Shown: piece by piece, positions 51,843-60,543 of the stretch
Numbering within the stretch: the first letter of the stretch is position 1
Layout of the letters: the number at the start of each line of letters is the position of its first letter
From: Gemmatimonadales bacterium
GTDB taxonomy: Bacteria; Gemmatimonadota; Gemmatimonadetes; Palauibacterales; Palauibacteraceae
Length of the DNA stretch: 64,000 nt
Assembly (NCBI GenBank): GCA_009840115.1
Contig: VXOJ01000063.1
Span: forward strand, 1-64,000
Reading direction: 5' to 3'
Position numbers and translations under genes: made by a program
Notes under the pieces: model-generated
Seen by the model: the letters and a program-made list of their open reading frames with translations, nothing else
Told to the model about the DNA's origin: nothing
Databases searched by the model: none

Positions 51843-52727
51843 CTACCGGCGCCAGAGCCAGGCGCCGGAGCGGTGGACGCGCTCGTAGCGTGTCGCCAGG
51901 CGGATCAGAGCCGTGGAGGTCGCGATCGCGGCCGAAGGGTTCGCCGGGGCGGCGGCGGGCGCGGCGGGCGCACCGAACGCGCGGGCCACGTGGTCCGCGA
52001 GGCGCTCGACGATGAGGCGGCCGTCGGGCAGCGGGTCGAGCAACTCGTTCAGGCCGATCGCGGGTCCCTTCCCGGAGACCTCGGCCTCGGCGCGCTCATG
52101 CGGCCCGACATCGCGTCCGTCCAGGTCGCCGAGGCGCTGCCTGTCCTCCAGAAGGATGGACCCGTGCTGAAGCAGGCCCCCGTGGCGGCGGCACTGGGCG
52201 CTGCCCACGAGCTTGCGGCCGCGCGCGGTGAGTTCTTCCGGGGCGGGATCGCGAAAGCAGCTCGCGGCGGAGATGCGGGCGGCCTCGGCGACACTCGCCT
52301 CCGCATCGTCGCCCCGAACCGCGTCGAGCGGGACGCCCAGGGCGCACAGCCCCTCGGCCAGTGCACGGTGCACGGCTTGCAGCACGGCCCGGGGCCCGCC
52401 CCACGCCCGCGCCGGACACGAGAAGGCGTACGTAATCTCGGGTCCGTGAAAGACGGATCGGCCGCCCGTCGGCCGCCGAACGGCGTCGACGCCGGGGCGG
52501 AGGTCGTCGGGAGAACGCCCGAGCAGCCGGTCCGGCGCCTCCTGATGCCGCCCGAGCGACAGGCACCAGGGGTCCCAGCCGTAAAACCGGAGGAGCGTCG
52601 AACCGCCCGCGGCGAGTTCGAGCATCGCCTCGTCCACGGCCATGTTGCGGGCGCCGTCCGCCACGGCGTAGGGGAGTACGACGCACGGAGATCCCCGGGG
52701 CCGGGCAGGGGCGCCCCGCGCGGTCAC
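51843..52727 (-). CDS. LipM-like octanoyltransferase (lipoate protein ligase fold)
   Basis: A 294-residue lipoate-protein-ligase-fold enzyme. RRPTGGRSVFHG (84-95) is the substrate loop, and RKLVGSAQCRRHGGLLQHGS carries the conserved Lys (172). SCFRDPAP (Cys157) matches the position of the acyl-carrying Cys of LipM, which in Bacillus moves octanoate from acyl carrier protein to GcvH. It overlaps the UPF0173 gene as GTGA and is the last gene of the gcvH-gcvP operon, so GcvH is its likely acceptor. LplA-type ligase is the alternative. Confidence 0.82.
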   Translation of the reverse strand: MTARGAPARPRGSPCVVLPYAVADGARNMAVDEAMLELAAGGSTLLRFYGWDPWCLSLGRHQEAPDRLLGRSPDDLRPGVDAVRRPTGGRSVFHGPEITYAFSCPARAWGGPRAVLQAVHRALAEGLCALGVPLDAVRGDDAEASVAEAARISAASCFRDPAPEELTARGRKLVGSAQCRRHGGLLQHGSILLEDRQRLGDLDGRDVGPHERAEAEVSGKGPAIGLNELLDPLPDGRLIVERLADHVARAFGAPAAPAAAPANPSAAIATSTALIRLATRYERVHRSGAWLWRR

Positions 52728-53416
52728 AACTCCAGAGCCTCTCCGGGCTGGAGGATCACGACCTCGGCGGTGTCGCCCACGGCGTCCACGAAGCGGGCCG
52801 GATCGACGTCGATCAATTCCCATGTGCCGTAGTGGTTCGGAACGGCGATGCGGGGCTCGATCATCTCGATCGCGCGCGCGGCGTCCTCGGGGCCCATCGT
52901 GAAGTTGTCGCCGATCGGCACCAGCGCCACGTCCACCTCCCCGTTCAGAAGCTCCATGTCGCGCGTGAGCCCCGTATCTCCGGCGTGGTAGACGCGCGTG
53001 CCGTCCACGGTGAGGAGGATGCCGGCGGGCGTCGTCGTGTACGCCTCCGCGCCCGGCGCGTCGATCTTCCCGCCGTGGAGGGCCACGGTGAGCTTGACGC
53101 GCCCGAACGGGAACTCGTGGGCGCCGCCGATGTGCATGGGGTGGGCGTTCGCGTGCCCCTGCACCTCCCCGGCGTACGACACGATCTCGTACGTGGCGAT
53201 GAGCGTCGCGTCCGTCGCCTCGAGGATGTCCCAGGCGTCCGCGATGTGGTCGCCGTGCCCGTGCGTGAGGAGGAGATAGTCGAGGCGGTCCGTGAAGTGC
53301 TCCGGTCCGACGACCGCCACGGGATTCCCGGTCAGAAACGGGTCGATGAGGATCCGCGTGCCGTCCGCCGTTTCGATCTCGTAGCAGCTCTGGCCGTGAA
53401 AGACGAGTCGCGCCAT
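52724..53416 (-). CDS. UPF0173 family metal-dependent hydrolase (MBL fold)
   Basis: A 230-residue metallo-beta-lactamase-fold protein of the YtkL/UPF0173 type. LLLTHGHGDHIADAWDI carries the H-x-H-x-D-H metal motif, VYHAGDTGLTRDME the bridging Asp, and VPNHYGTWEL the last His. Function is unknown in the family. ATG 53416 has GGAGGGAAG upstream. It lies between gcvP (26 bp gap) and the lipM-like gene (overlap), so it belongs to the glycine-cleavage operon. Confidence 0.92.
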   Translation of the reverse strand: MARLVFHGQSCYEIETADGTRILIDPFLTGNPVAVVGPEHFTDRLDYLLLTHGHGDHIADAWDILEATDATLIATYEIVSYAGEVQGHANAHPMHIGGAHEFPFGRVKLTVALHGGKIDAPGAEAYTTTPAGILLTVDGTRVYHAGDTGLTRDMELLNGEVDVALVPIGDNFTMGPEDAARAIEMIEPRIAVPNHYGTWELIDVDPARFVDAVGDTAEVVILQPGEALEL

Positions 53417-53442
53417 TCGCTTCCCTCCTGGATCCTGTTGTC

Positions 53443-56340
53443 CTACTCCGCTGTTTCGGCGGCCTCGTAGCTCTCGATCGGCGGACACGCGCAGATGAGG
53501 TTCCGGTCGCCGTACGCGTTGTTCACGCGGCGCACGGGCGGCCAGAACTTCCACTCCCGGGTCGAAGGCGCCGGCCAGGCGGCTTCCCGCCGCGTGTAGG
53601 CGTGGTCCCATGCATCGTCCGTGACCATCTCCGCGGTGTGGGGCGCGTTCTTCAGCGGATTGTCCTTCGCATCCAGCGTCCCCTCCGCGATCCTCCGAAT
53701 CTCCTCGCGAATCGAGACCAGGGCGTGGACGAGCCGGTCCAGTTCCCGCTTCGACTCGCTCTCCGTGGGCTCGATCATGATGGTTCCCGCGACCGGGAAG
53801 GACATCGTGGGCGCGTGGAATCCGTAGTCCATGAGCCGCTTCGCGACATCCTCGTCCGTCACGCCCGTCCCCCGCCTGAGCGGACGCAGATCGAGGATGA
53901 ACTCGTGCGCGACGCGCCCGTGCTCGCCCTGGTAGAGGACGTCGAAGTGCTCGCTGAGAAGGCTGGCCATGTAGTTCGCGTTGAGGACGGCCGCCTCCGT
54001 CGCCGCGCGCACGCCGTCGCGGCCGAGCATGGCGATGTAGGCCCACGAGATGAGCAGAATCGAAGCGCTCCCCCACGGCGCCGCCGACACCGGTGGGATC
54101 GCGGTTTCGCCGCCGACATCGACGAGCGGGTGTCCCGGCAGGTACGGCGCAAGTTCGTCGGTGACGCAGATCGGGCCCATCCCCGGGCCCCCGCCGCCGT
54201 GCGGAATGGCGAACGTCTTGTGGAGGTTGATGTGGATGACGTCGGCGCCGTAATCGCCCGGCCGGCAGAGGCCGACCTGGGCGTTGAGGTTGGCGCCATC
54301 CAGGTACACGAGTCCGCCGTGCTCGTGGACGATGTCCGTCACCTCGCGGATCGCCGACTCGAACACGCCGTGGGTGGAGGGATAGGTGATCATCGTCGCC
54401 GCGAGCCGGTCGGCGTGTTTCTCCGCCTTGGCGCGCAGATCCTCGACGTCGATGTTCCCGTTCTCGTCGCAGCGGACGACCACGACCTTCATCCCGGCCA
54501 TGACCGCGCTCGCGGGGTTCGTCCCGTGCGCCGACGATGGGATGAGGCACACGTCCCGGTGTCCCTCGCCCCGGTCCTCGTGTCGGGCCGCGATCACGAG
54601 CAGGCCGGTGTATTCGCCCTGCGCCCCGGAGTTCGGCTGCAGCGAGCAGGCGGGCAGTCCGCTGATCTCGCACAGCCACCGCTCCAGCTCGTCGAACAGG
54701 CGCCGATAACCCTCGGCCTGGTCCACGGGGGCGAACGGGTGCAGCGACCCGAACTCCGGCCAGGTGACGGGGATCATCTCGGAGGTCGCGTTGAGCTTCA
54801 TCGTGCAGGATCCGAGCGGGATCATGCTCGTGTTCAGCGACAGGTCGCGGGTTTCGAGCCGATGGATGTAGCGCAGCATTTCGGTCTCGGAATGGTACCG
54901 GTTGAAGACCGGGTGCTCGAGGTAGTCCGAGGTGCGCGCGAGTTCCGCGGGATAGACGGGTTCCGGAATGTCCGCAGCGACGTCTCCGGCGCCGAGTTGC
55001 GGCCCGCCCTCGCTCCCGAAGACGGCGAACAGGTCATCGAGATCCTCGCCGCGCACCGTCTCGTCGAGCGCGATCCCGACGGTCCCATCCTCGAAGTCCC
55101 GCAGGTTGATGCCGCGTTCGCGCGCCCTGGCGAGAATGTCGGCGGAGGTGAAGCCCGAGGGGATGACCTGCAGGGTGTCGAAGAACTGCTCGTGAACGAT
55201 CGTGTGCCCGAGCCGCTCGAGTCCACGGGCGAGGGTCCACGTCAACTTGCGGACGCGGGTCGCGATGGCGCGGATGCCCTCCGGACCGTGATACACGGCG
55301 TACATCCCGGCCATGATCGCGAGCAGCACCTGGGCCGTGCAGATGTTCGAGGTCGCCTTCTCCCGCCGGATGTGCTGCTCGCGCGTCTGCAGGGCCATGC
55401 GGAGCGCCGGGTTCCCGTCCGCGTCGACCGAGACCCCGATGATCCGCCCCGGCATCTTGCGCTTGAACGCGTCGGTGGCCGCGATGTAGGCGGCGTGCGG
55501 TCCCCCGTAGCCCATGGGTACGCCGAACCGCTGGGAGTTGCCGACGGCGATGTCCGCGCCGAACTCGCCCGGCGGCACGAGCAGGGCGAGGGCGAGCAGA
55601 TCCGCCGCGACCACGACCCCGGCGCCGTGCTCGTGAAGCGCGTCGCAGAGCCCCCGATAGTCGAGGACGGCGCCTTCGGTGGTCGGGTACTGCAGGAGCG
55701 CGCCGAAGGCGTCGTCCGGATCGTGCGCCGCGATGTCGCCGTGCTGGAAGAGCCGGACCTGGATGCCGAGCGGCCGGGCGCGGCCGTGGACTACAGCGAC
55801 GGTCTGGGGGTGGCAGGCCTCGGAGACGAGGAAGACGTTCCGTTCGTCGCTCCCCCTGCTGCCCCAGAGCATGAGCATCGCCTCCGCCGCGGCGGTTCCC
55901 TCGTCCAGGAGCGAGGCGTTCGCGATCGGAAGCCCCGTGAGGTCGATGACCATCGTCTGGAAGTTGAGCAGCGCCTCGAGGCGCCCCTGAGAGATCTCGG
56001 CCTGATAGGGCGTATACTGTGTATACCAGCCGGGGTTCTCCATGATGTTCCGGAGGATGACGCCGGGTGTCAGGGTCCCGTGGTACCCCAGGCCGAGATA
56101 GGAACGGAAGGGGCGGTTGAGGCTGGCGAGTTCCGCCGCGCGATCGAGGAGCCTTCTCTCGGTGATCGCTTCCGGAAGGTCGAGGTCGCGACGCAGGCGG
56201 ATCGGCTCCGGAACGGTCTCGTCAACGAGTTCGCCCAGGCTCTTCGCGCCGGTCACCTCCAGCATCGGACCGATATCCGAGGGCGCCAGTCCTGTGTGGC
56301 GCCCGGCGAACTCGCCGAACGGCTCCATCTCGAACTGCAT
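53443..56340 (-). CDS. gcvP: Glycine dehydrogenase (decarboxylating), P protein
   Basis: A 965-residue P protein, full length as one chain (two halves fused). It removes CO2 from glycine and hands the aminomethyl group to lipoylated GcvH. The PLP site is [20 protein letters not shown], with Lys708. The N-terminal half begins [20 protein letters not shown] and has [16 protein letters not shown]. gcvH lies 16 bp upstream. No gcvT is in the window. Confidence 0.96.
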   Translation of the reverse strand: MQFEMEPFGEFAGRHTGLAPSDIGPMLEVTGAKSLGELVDETVPEPIRLRRDLDLPEAITERRLLDRAAELASLNRPFRSYLGLGYHGTLTPGVILRNIMENPGWYTQYTPYQAEISQGRLEALLNFQTMVIDLTGLPIANASLLDEGTAAAEAMLMLWGSRGSDERNVFLVSEACHPQTVAVVHGRARPLGIQVRLFQHGDIAAHDPDDAFGALLQYPTTEGAVLDYRGLCDALHEHGAGVVVAADLLALALLVPPGEFGADIAVGNSQRFGVPMGYGGPHAAYIAATDAFKRKMPGRIIGVSVDADGNPALRMALQTREQHIRREKATSNICTAQVLLAIMAGMYAVYHGPEGIRAIATRVRKLTWTLARGLERLGHTIVHEQFFDTLQVIPSGFTSADILARARERGINLRDFEDGTVGIALDETVRGEDLDDLFAVFGSEGGPQLGAGDVAADIPEPVYPAELARTSDYLEHPVFNRYHSETEMLRYIHRLETRDLSLNTSMIPLGSCTMKLNATSEMIPVTWPEFGSLHPFAPVDQAEGYRRLFDELERWLCEISGLPACSLQPNSGAQGEYTGLLVIAARHEDRGEGHRDVCLIPSSAHGTNPASAVMAGMKVVVVRCDENGNIDVEDLRAKAEKHADRLAATMITYPSTHGVFESAIREVTDIVHEHGGLVYLDGANLNAQVGLCRPGDYGADVIHINLHKTFAIPHGGGGPGMGPICVTDELAPYLPGHPLVDVGGETAIPPVSAAPWGSASILLISWAYIAMLGRDGVRAATEAAVLNANYMASLLSEHFDVLYQGEHGRVAHEFILDLRPLRRGTGVTDEDVAKRLMDYGFHAPTMSFPVAGTIMIEPTESESKRELDRLVHALVSIREEIRRIAEGTLDAKDNPLKNAPHTAEMVTDDAWDHAYTRREAAWPAPSTREWKFWPPVRRVNNAYGDRNLICACPPIESYEAAETAE

Positions 56341-56356
56341 GTTCAGGAGCGGGCCG

Positions 56357-56758
56357 TCAGATCTCGTCCGCGTCGGCGACGAGAGCGGCGTATTGTTCGG
56401 CGGTGAGGAGGTCGTTGAAGTCCTCGGGCGCTTCCAGCTCGAGCCGGATCATCCATCCTTCACCGTAGGGATCGCTGTTGACGAGACCGGGGTCGGCCTC
56501 CAGCGCGTCGTTCACGGCCACGATCGCGCCCGCCGCGGGACAGAAGAGTTCGGAGACGGTCTTCACGGCCTCGACGGTGCCGAAGGCCTCCATCTGGCCG
56601 AACTCGTCGCCGGGCGCGGGGAGTTCGACGTAGACCACATCGCCCAGTTCGCCCTGGGCGTAGTCCGTGATCCCGATCAAGACCTCGCCGTCGACATCGG
56701 TTTCCCGCACGTATTCGTGCTCGGGCGTGTATCTGAGGTCTTCCGGAATGTCCGACAT
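56357..56758 (-). CDS. gcvH: Glycine cleavage system H protein
   Basis: A 133-residue H protein. The lipoyl-carrying strand-turn is [14 protein letters not shown], with Lys66. [12 protein letters not shown] and [18 protein letters not shown] are typical of the family. It shuttles the aminomethyl and hydrogen between the P, T and L proteins. It leads an operon with gcvP, UPF0173 and a LipM-like octanoyltransferase that probably modifies this Lys. Its promoter is at 56811-56840. Confidence 0.96.
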   Translation of the reverse strand: MSDIPEDLRYTPEHEYVRETDVDGEVLIGITDYAQGELGDVVYVELPAPGDEFGQMEAFGTVEAVKTVSELFCPAAGAIVAVNDALEADPGLVNSDPYGEGWMIRLELEAPEDFNDLLTAEQYAALVADADEI

Positions 56759-56810
56759 GCGTACCTTGCCTTGCTTCGGATCGAGCGTCTCTGGGGTGGC
56801 GGCGGTGGAG

Positions 56811-56840
56811 ACTATATCCGAGCCGCGAGCCGGGCGTCAA
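56811..56840 (-). promoter_or_regulatory. Promoter of the gcvH-gcvP operon
   Basis: On the minus strand, TTGACG (56835-56840) and TATAGT (56811-56816) are separated by 18 bp; each is 5/6 to consensus. The leader would be about 45 bases, too short for a glycine riboswitch. Confidence 0.65.
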
Positions 56841-56863
56841 GCAACTCCGCGCCAGGGTCGACA

Positions 56864-57541
56864 CTAGTCGCCCGAAGCGAGTCTTCGCCGGGCTTTGCGA
56901 TCCTTTCTGATCCGCTTCCGCGCCTCCCGCGCGCTCTCGCCCGGGTGCCGCTCGACGACGTCGACCCCGCCCATGCAAACGAGACCGCTGAGGCGGATGA
57001 CGGGAGCGTCCTGGGCCGGGGGCGTGACGGGTTCGGGCATCGTGACGCCCCCCATCAGCGCGATGCCGCCCCACTCGACGCGGACCCCGGGAGGGACGAC
57101 GATGTCGACGCCTCCCATGAGCGCGAGGAGCCGGACCGAAACCGTCTCGGTCGCGAATGCCGCCTGCCGAAAATCGAGATCCGTACCCCCCATCACGGTG
57201 ACGGCGGTGAGCTGGCGGGGAGGCACCCAACTGCCCTTGCGTTCCGTCGCCCCCCAGATCGAGACGATGAGGTCGTGCTCCTGGACGGGTCGCGCCGGAT
57301 CCACCGGCACGGAGGCGGTCGGCGGAGGCTCGGGGGCCGCCGGGCGGGTTTCGCCCCGGAGTGACGGGAGGTCTCGCTCGAGCGCGACGAGTTCCGCCCG
57401 GGTGCGCGCGGCGTACGCGATATCCAGGCGGCGTTCCAGTTCCGTGGTGTTCATGGCGTCGCGCGCGAAATGCGCGCAGAGACGGTCCACCGTCGCCTGC
57501 CGCTCCTCCGGCGACAACGCCCTCTTTTCGCTGTCCTTCAT
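56864..57541 (-). CDS. DUF1707/LiaF-like domain protein
   Basis: A 225-residue protein. The N-terminal DUF1707 domain (LSPEERQATVDRLCAHFARD, MNTTELERRLDIAYAARTRAEL) is a short helical module. After a Pro-rich linker, the C-terminal part is a LiaF/antibiotic-response-type beta repeat: AVTVMGGTDLDF, LLALMGGVDIVVPPGV, IALMGGVTM and GLVCMGGVDVVE. LiaF relatives regulate envelope-stress two-component systems, but no such system is near. There is no membrane segment. It diverges from the dapF leader. Confidence 0.8.
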   Translation of the reverse strand: MKDSEKRALSPEERQATVDRLCAHFARDAMNTTELERRLDIAYAARTRAELVALERDLPSLRGETRPAAPEPPPTASVPVDPARPVQEHDLIVSIWGATERKGSWVPPRQLTAVTVMGGTDLDFRQAAFATETVSVRLLALMGGVDIVVPPGVRVEWGGIALMGGVTMPEPVTPPAQDAPVIRLSGLVCMGGVDVVERHPGESAREARKRIRKDRKARRRLASGD

Positions 57542-57644
57542 CTCCTCCTCGCCGTCTGGCCGGCATGATTCTCACGCAAGGTGACGGGGCCGGCAGGCCG
57601 CGGCAAAACTTGCCGCACGGGCGAGCGCACGGCATCATGGCGCA
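57542..57644 (+). promoter_or_regulatory. Spacer with candidate promoter of the dapF leader
   Basis: The divergent spacer before the leader RNA. On the plus strand TTGCCG (57610-57615) and CATCAT (57633-57638) are 17 bp apart, each 4/6 to consensus, placing a start near 57645. No gene is seen here apart from the start region of the DUF1707 gene on the other strand. Confidence 0.35.
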
Positions 57645-57696
57645 CAGCAGGTGTTTTCGTGCCCTATCGGTGAACCCCTTGGAAGGAGGTGATCTA

Positions 57697-57762
57697 GTGT
57701 CTGCAGGATGTAGAACCGGGTCTGACTCGGCACGGGCAAGCGATCGCCTCGAGGCTGCGTAA
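57697..57762 (+). CDS. Candidate 21-codon leader peptide
   Basis: GTG at 57697 is preceded, at seven bases, by AAGGAGGTGATC (57683-57694), complementary over all twelve bases to the conserved 3' end of bacterial 16S rRNA. This is far stronger than any other ribosome site in the window. The peptide (VSAGCRTGSDSARASDRLEA and a final Ala) is rich in Ser, Ala and Arg and ends at TAA 57760-57762. Its codons run into the 5' arm of the closing helix, so translation would alter the RNA fold. It has no Lys codons, which argues against classical lysine attenuation. Confidence 0.5.
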   Translation: MSAGCRTGSDSARASDRLEAA

Positions 57763-57857
57763 CCGGTCCTGAACCGGTGGCGCTCGAGACATGCGCCGAC
57801 CTGAAAGCTGCGGTGCCTCGCCGGCGTCGCGTCGAGTCAGGTTTCGGTTGAGACAAG

Positions 57858-57898
57858 AGCCGGCCGCGGGCTTCACGCTCGCGGCCGGCTTCCTTTTC
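57858..57898 (+). terminator. Strong hairpin terminator directly before dapF
   Basis: AGCCGGCCGCG (57858-57868) and CGCGGCCGGCT (57880-57890) form an 11-bp stem with an 11-base loop, followed by TCCTTTTC. A GCCGGC at about 57820 upstream could compete for either arm, a possible antiterminator. Confidence 0.8.
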
Positions 57899-57918
57899 AT
57901 CCCCCCTCTGCTCTGAAA

Positions 57919-58722
57919 ATGTCGTTATTCAGCAAATACACCGGAGCCGGCAACGACTTCGTGATCGTCCGCGGCGAAGAACTGGGGCTCCGGGATGCGG
58001 GGGCCCTGGCCGCCGCGTTGTGTCCCCGCGCGACGGGCGTCGGCGTGGACGGGTTGATTACGGTCCGGAGCCTGAGCGAAGAGGTCGTCCGCCTCCGGTT
58101 CTTCAATCGCGACGGCTCCGAGTTTTCCACCTGCGGGAACGGGTCGCGCTGCGCGGCGCGCTACGCGGTGGACCGGGGACTCGTACCTCCCGATCACATC
58201 CTCGTGACGGACGACGGTGAGATCCTGGCGCGGGTGCGCGAGGACGGCGTGGCGCTGGAATATGCGCTCGACGCCCGCGTGGAACGCGAGTTGCGTGCGG
58301 CCCTCGGAACCGGGAAGGGGCGGGAACGGGACGCCTGGCTGGTGCGGATGGGGACGGGGCACCTCGTGATCCCCGTCCGGTCCGTGGACGTGGAGGACTT
58401 CGACGACCTCTGCCGACCCCTGCGGTGGCGGGAGGATCTCGGTCCGGGAGGGGCGAACGTGCACCTTGTCGCCCGCGACGGAGGGATGGTGCTCATCCGC
58501 ACCTTCGAACGGGGCGTGGAGGGGGAGACGCTCGCCTGCGGCAGCGGCTGCATGGCGGCCGCGTTCGCGCTCCGGGCCGCGGGCGAGGCGGGGGACCGGG
58601 TCGAGTTCCTCGTGCGGTCCGGGGCCGCGTTGACGGTGGAGTTCCTCGAGGCGGGGCGGATCCGGCTCAGCGGCCCGGCGGTGTTCATCTTCGATGGCGT
58701 CTTCCCCGAAGCCGCGCGCTGA
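57919..58722 (+). CDS. dapF: Diaminopimelate epimerase
   Basis: A 267-residue DapF, converting LL- to meso-diaminopimelate for lysine and peptidoglycan. FSKYTGAGNDFVIV opens the protein. The two active-site thiols are in STCGNGSRC (Cys72) and LACGSGCMAA (Cys207). ATG 57919 has no Shine-Dalgarno sequence and follows a terminator by 20 bp, which points to regulation through the leader. The mutY start lies inside its 3' end (29-bp overlap). Confidence 0.95.
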   Translation: MSLFSKYTGAGNDFVIVRGEELGLRDAGALAAALCPRATGVGVDGLITVRSLSEEVVRLRFFNRDGSEFSTCGNGSRCAARYAVDRGLVPPDHILVTDDGEILARVREDGVALEYALDARVERELRAALGTGKGRERDAWLVRMGTGHLVIPVRSVDVEDFDDLCRPLRWREDLGPGGANVHLVARDGGMVLIRTFERGVEGETLACGSGCMAAAFALRAAGEAGDRVEFLVRSGAALTVEFLEAGRIRLSGPAVFIFDGVFPEAAR

Positions 58723-59776
58723 CCCCGGGGCGTCCGCGGTGGCGGCGCCGCTGCTGGAATGGTTCGACGCGCGGCGGCGGGACGCCGTCGCCTGGCGCGG
58801 AGAGCGGGACCCCTACGCGATCCTCGTGGCCGAAGTCATGACGCAGCAGACGCGCGTGGAGACGGCGGCGCCGTACCATCGGCGGTTCATGGATCGCTTT
58901 CCCGACGTTCGGACGCTCGCGGAAGCGGAGGAGGACGAGGTCCTCGGCCTCTGGGAGGGATTGGGGTACTACGCGCGGGCCCGCAACCTGCGGCGGGCGG
59001 CGCGGCGCGTGGTGTCGGAGTACGGCGGCCGGATCCCGGGGGCGGTGTCGGAGCTGCGGACCCTCCCGGGGGTGGGCCCGTATACGGCGGGCGCCGTCGC
59101 CAGCGTCGCCTTCGGGCTGCCGGAACCCGCGGTCGATGGGAACGCCCGCCGCGTTCTGTCGCGCCTGGGCGATCTCGAGACGGCCTCTCCCTCCGAGCTC
59201 GACCGGGCCGCGCGAACCCTTCTCGGCGAAGCCCCGGAGCGGCCGGGCGATGTGAACCAGGCGCTGATGGACCTCGGGAGCACGGTCTGTACGCCGCGCC
59301 GTCCGCGGTGCGGAGCGTGCCCGCTATCGAATCGGTGTCTGGCGCGGCTTCGGGGCACGGTCGGGCAGCGGCCGCCGCTGAAGAGGCGCGCTCGATGCCC
59401 CGAGCGGGTCGAGGCGGCGGCCGTGGTCCGCCGCGGCCGACGGGTGCTGGTGCTGCGGCGGCCGTCGGACGGGCTCCTCGGCGGCCTGTGGGATTTCCCC
59501 TCCGTCCGGCTGTCCTCGCCGACTCCGCCCGCGGCGGCGCTCACGAGCGCCCTCCGGGAACGGTTCGGCCTCGACTGTCGGGTGGGTGAGGAGATTCGCG
59601 TCCTGCGGCACACGTTCAGCCACTTCCGTCTGCGGCTCGCGGTGCACTGGGCCTGTTGGCGATCCGGTGAGGTCGAGCAGCGGCGGCATCGCTGGGTGGG
59701 CGCCGGGGAGTTCGGCGATCTCGCGTTTCCCGCCTATCTCCGACGGCTGATCGACGAGGACGTCTCTCCAATATAG
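58694..59776 (+). CDS. mutY: A/G-specific adenine glycosylase
   Basis: A 360-residue MutY, which removes A opposite 8-oxoguanine. AEVMTQQTRVETA carries the conserved Glu47, LPGVGPYTAGAV is the helix-hairpin-helix, and VDGNARRVLSR holds catalytic Asp148. The [4Fe-4S] loop is C-x6-C-x2-C-x5-C (VCTPRRPRCGACPLSNRC). The C-terminal Nudix-like domain (about 230-360) reads the 8-oxoG. Start ATG overlaps dapF; its last 43 bp overlap the convergent MBL gene. Confidence 0.94.
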   Translation: MASSPKPRADPGASAVAAPLLEWFDARRRDAVAWRGERDPYAILVAEVMTQQTRVETAAPYHRRFMDRFPDVRTLAEAEEDEVLGLWEGLGYYARARNLRRAARRVVSEYGGRIPGAVSELRTLPGVGPYTAGAVASVAFGLPEPAVDGNARRVLSRLGDLETASPSELDRAARTLLGEAPERPGDVNQALMDLGSTVCTPRRPRCGACPLSNRCLARLRGTVGQRPPLKRRARCPERVEAAAVVRRGRRVLVLRRPSDGLLGGLWDFPSVRLSSPTPPAAALTSALRERFGLDCRVGEEIRVLRHTFSHFRLRLAVHWACWRSGEVEQRRHRWVGAGEFGDLAFPAYLRRLIDEDVSPI

Positions 59777-60543
59777 GCGAGGTAGGCGCGGAGCGTGAGG
59801 TCCGCCGCCGCGTGGTGCGAGACGGGAAGATCCCCGTAGACCGCGGCCCGGATCCCTTCCGGAGTCCGGGCGCCGGCCTCCAGCGCCCGCCGGACCGACG
59901 CCACGCGTCGGAGCCGGTGCGCGCGGCATTCTTCGAGGCGTGCGAGCGCGTCCTCGACCGGGGGGCCGTGTCCCGGCAGCAGGCGTTCGGGACGGAGGGC
60001 CGCGAGGCGCGCGAGACTCGCGAGGTAGGCCCCCACGGACCCGTCCGGGTGCGCGATCATGGTACTCCCTTCTCCGAGCACGAGGTCGCCCGTAAAGAGG
60101 GTGCGCGAGCGTTCGAGCAGGTAGCAGAGGTGGTCGGCGGAATGACCGGGCGTCGCGATCGCCCTCAGGCGGAACCCCTCTCCGGGCTCCAGCGCTTCGT
60201 CATCCGCCAGCGCGCGGCCCGCCGACCCCACGCGGTCGAGGGTGGCGGCCGAGGCGCGGAGTTCTCCCCAGCGGGCGGCGGCGTCCGCCGCGGCCGCCGA
60301 GTGGTCCGCGTGCGCATGCGTCAGACAGACGGCCGCCACGGGCCTTCCGGCGATCACGTCATCGACGCGGCCGAGGTGCGCTTCGTCGTGCGGTCCGGGG
60401 TCGAGAACGATCAGCGGCCCGGTCCCGATCACGTAGGTCTGCGTCCCCGCCAGGGTGAGTGGCCCCGGGTTGTCCGCGCGAACCGCGGTCACGCCCGGGC
60501 CGGGCCGGGAGACGTGCTTCCGGGACGCGACGCCGGCGGTCAC
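59734..60543 (-). CDS. MBL-fold hydrolase, LACTB2/winged-helix type
   Basis: A 269-residue metallo-beta-lactamase-fold protein. VCLTHAHADHSAAAADA is the metal motif, then ATPGHSADHLCYLL, LFTGDLVLGEGS and LLPGHGPPVEDA. The C-terminal winged-helix-like tail (GIRAAVYGDLPVSHHAAADL) resembles LACTB2-type endoribonucleases and thioesterase-like hydrolases. GTG 60543 overlaps the Nudix stop as GTGA. Confidence 0.87.
   Translation of the reverse strand: MTAGVASRKHVSRPGPGVTAVRADNPGPLTLAGTQTYVIGTGPLIVLDPGPHDEAHLGRVDDVIAGRPVAAVCLTHAHADHSAAAADAAARWGELRASAATLDRVGSAGRALADDEALEPGEGFRLRAIATPGHSADHLCYLLERSRTLFTGDLVLGEGSTMIAHPDGSVGAYLASLARLAALRPERLLPGHGPPVEDALARLEECRAHRLRRVASVRRALEAGARTPEGIRAAVYGDLPVSHHAAADLTLRAYLAYIGETSSSISRRR

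Larger units (their letters stand above)
57645..57898 (+). ncRNA. Structured leader RNA upstream of dapF, with small ORF and terminator
   Basis: About 250 bases between the candidate promoter and dapF, strongly structured. CTGACTCG (57722-57729) pairs with CGAGTCAG (57833-57840), extended by wobble pairs to near 57714 and 57849. Inside this are hairpins GCCTCGAGGC (57746-57755 region), ACCGGT-CCTGA-ACCGGT (57762-57778 region) and GGCGC-loop-GCGCC (57779-57797 region). A strong terminator follows at 57858-57898, only 20 bp before dapF. I cannot match it to a known riboswitch class. Because no promoter fits between terminator and dapF, attenuation of dapF is the simplest reading; a free-standing small RNA is the alternative. 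Confidence 0.55.

Noticed and set aside
56759-56810. Glycine riboswitch before gcvH
   Set aside because: The promoter is close to the gene and leaves a leader of about 45 bases with no tandem aptamer-like structure.
57683-57694. Reverse complement of a 16S rRNA 3' end
   Set aside because: AAGGAGGTGATC matches the 16S tail complement, but the flanking bases do not continue as 16S on either side, so this is an extended Shine-Dalgarno sequence, not an rRNA gene end.
57361-57696. Plus-strand open frame running into the leader peptide
   Set aside because: Its upstream part is antisense to the DUF1707 gene and shows no protein features; only the short stretch after the strong ribosome site is plausible.
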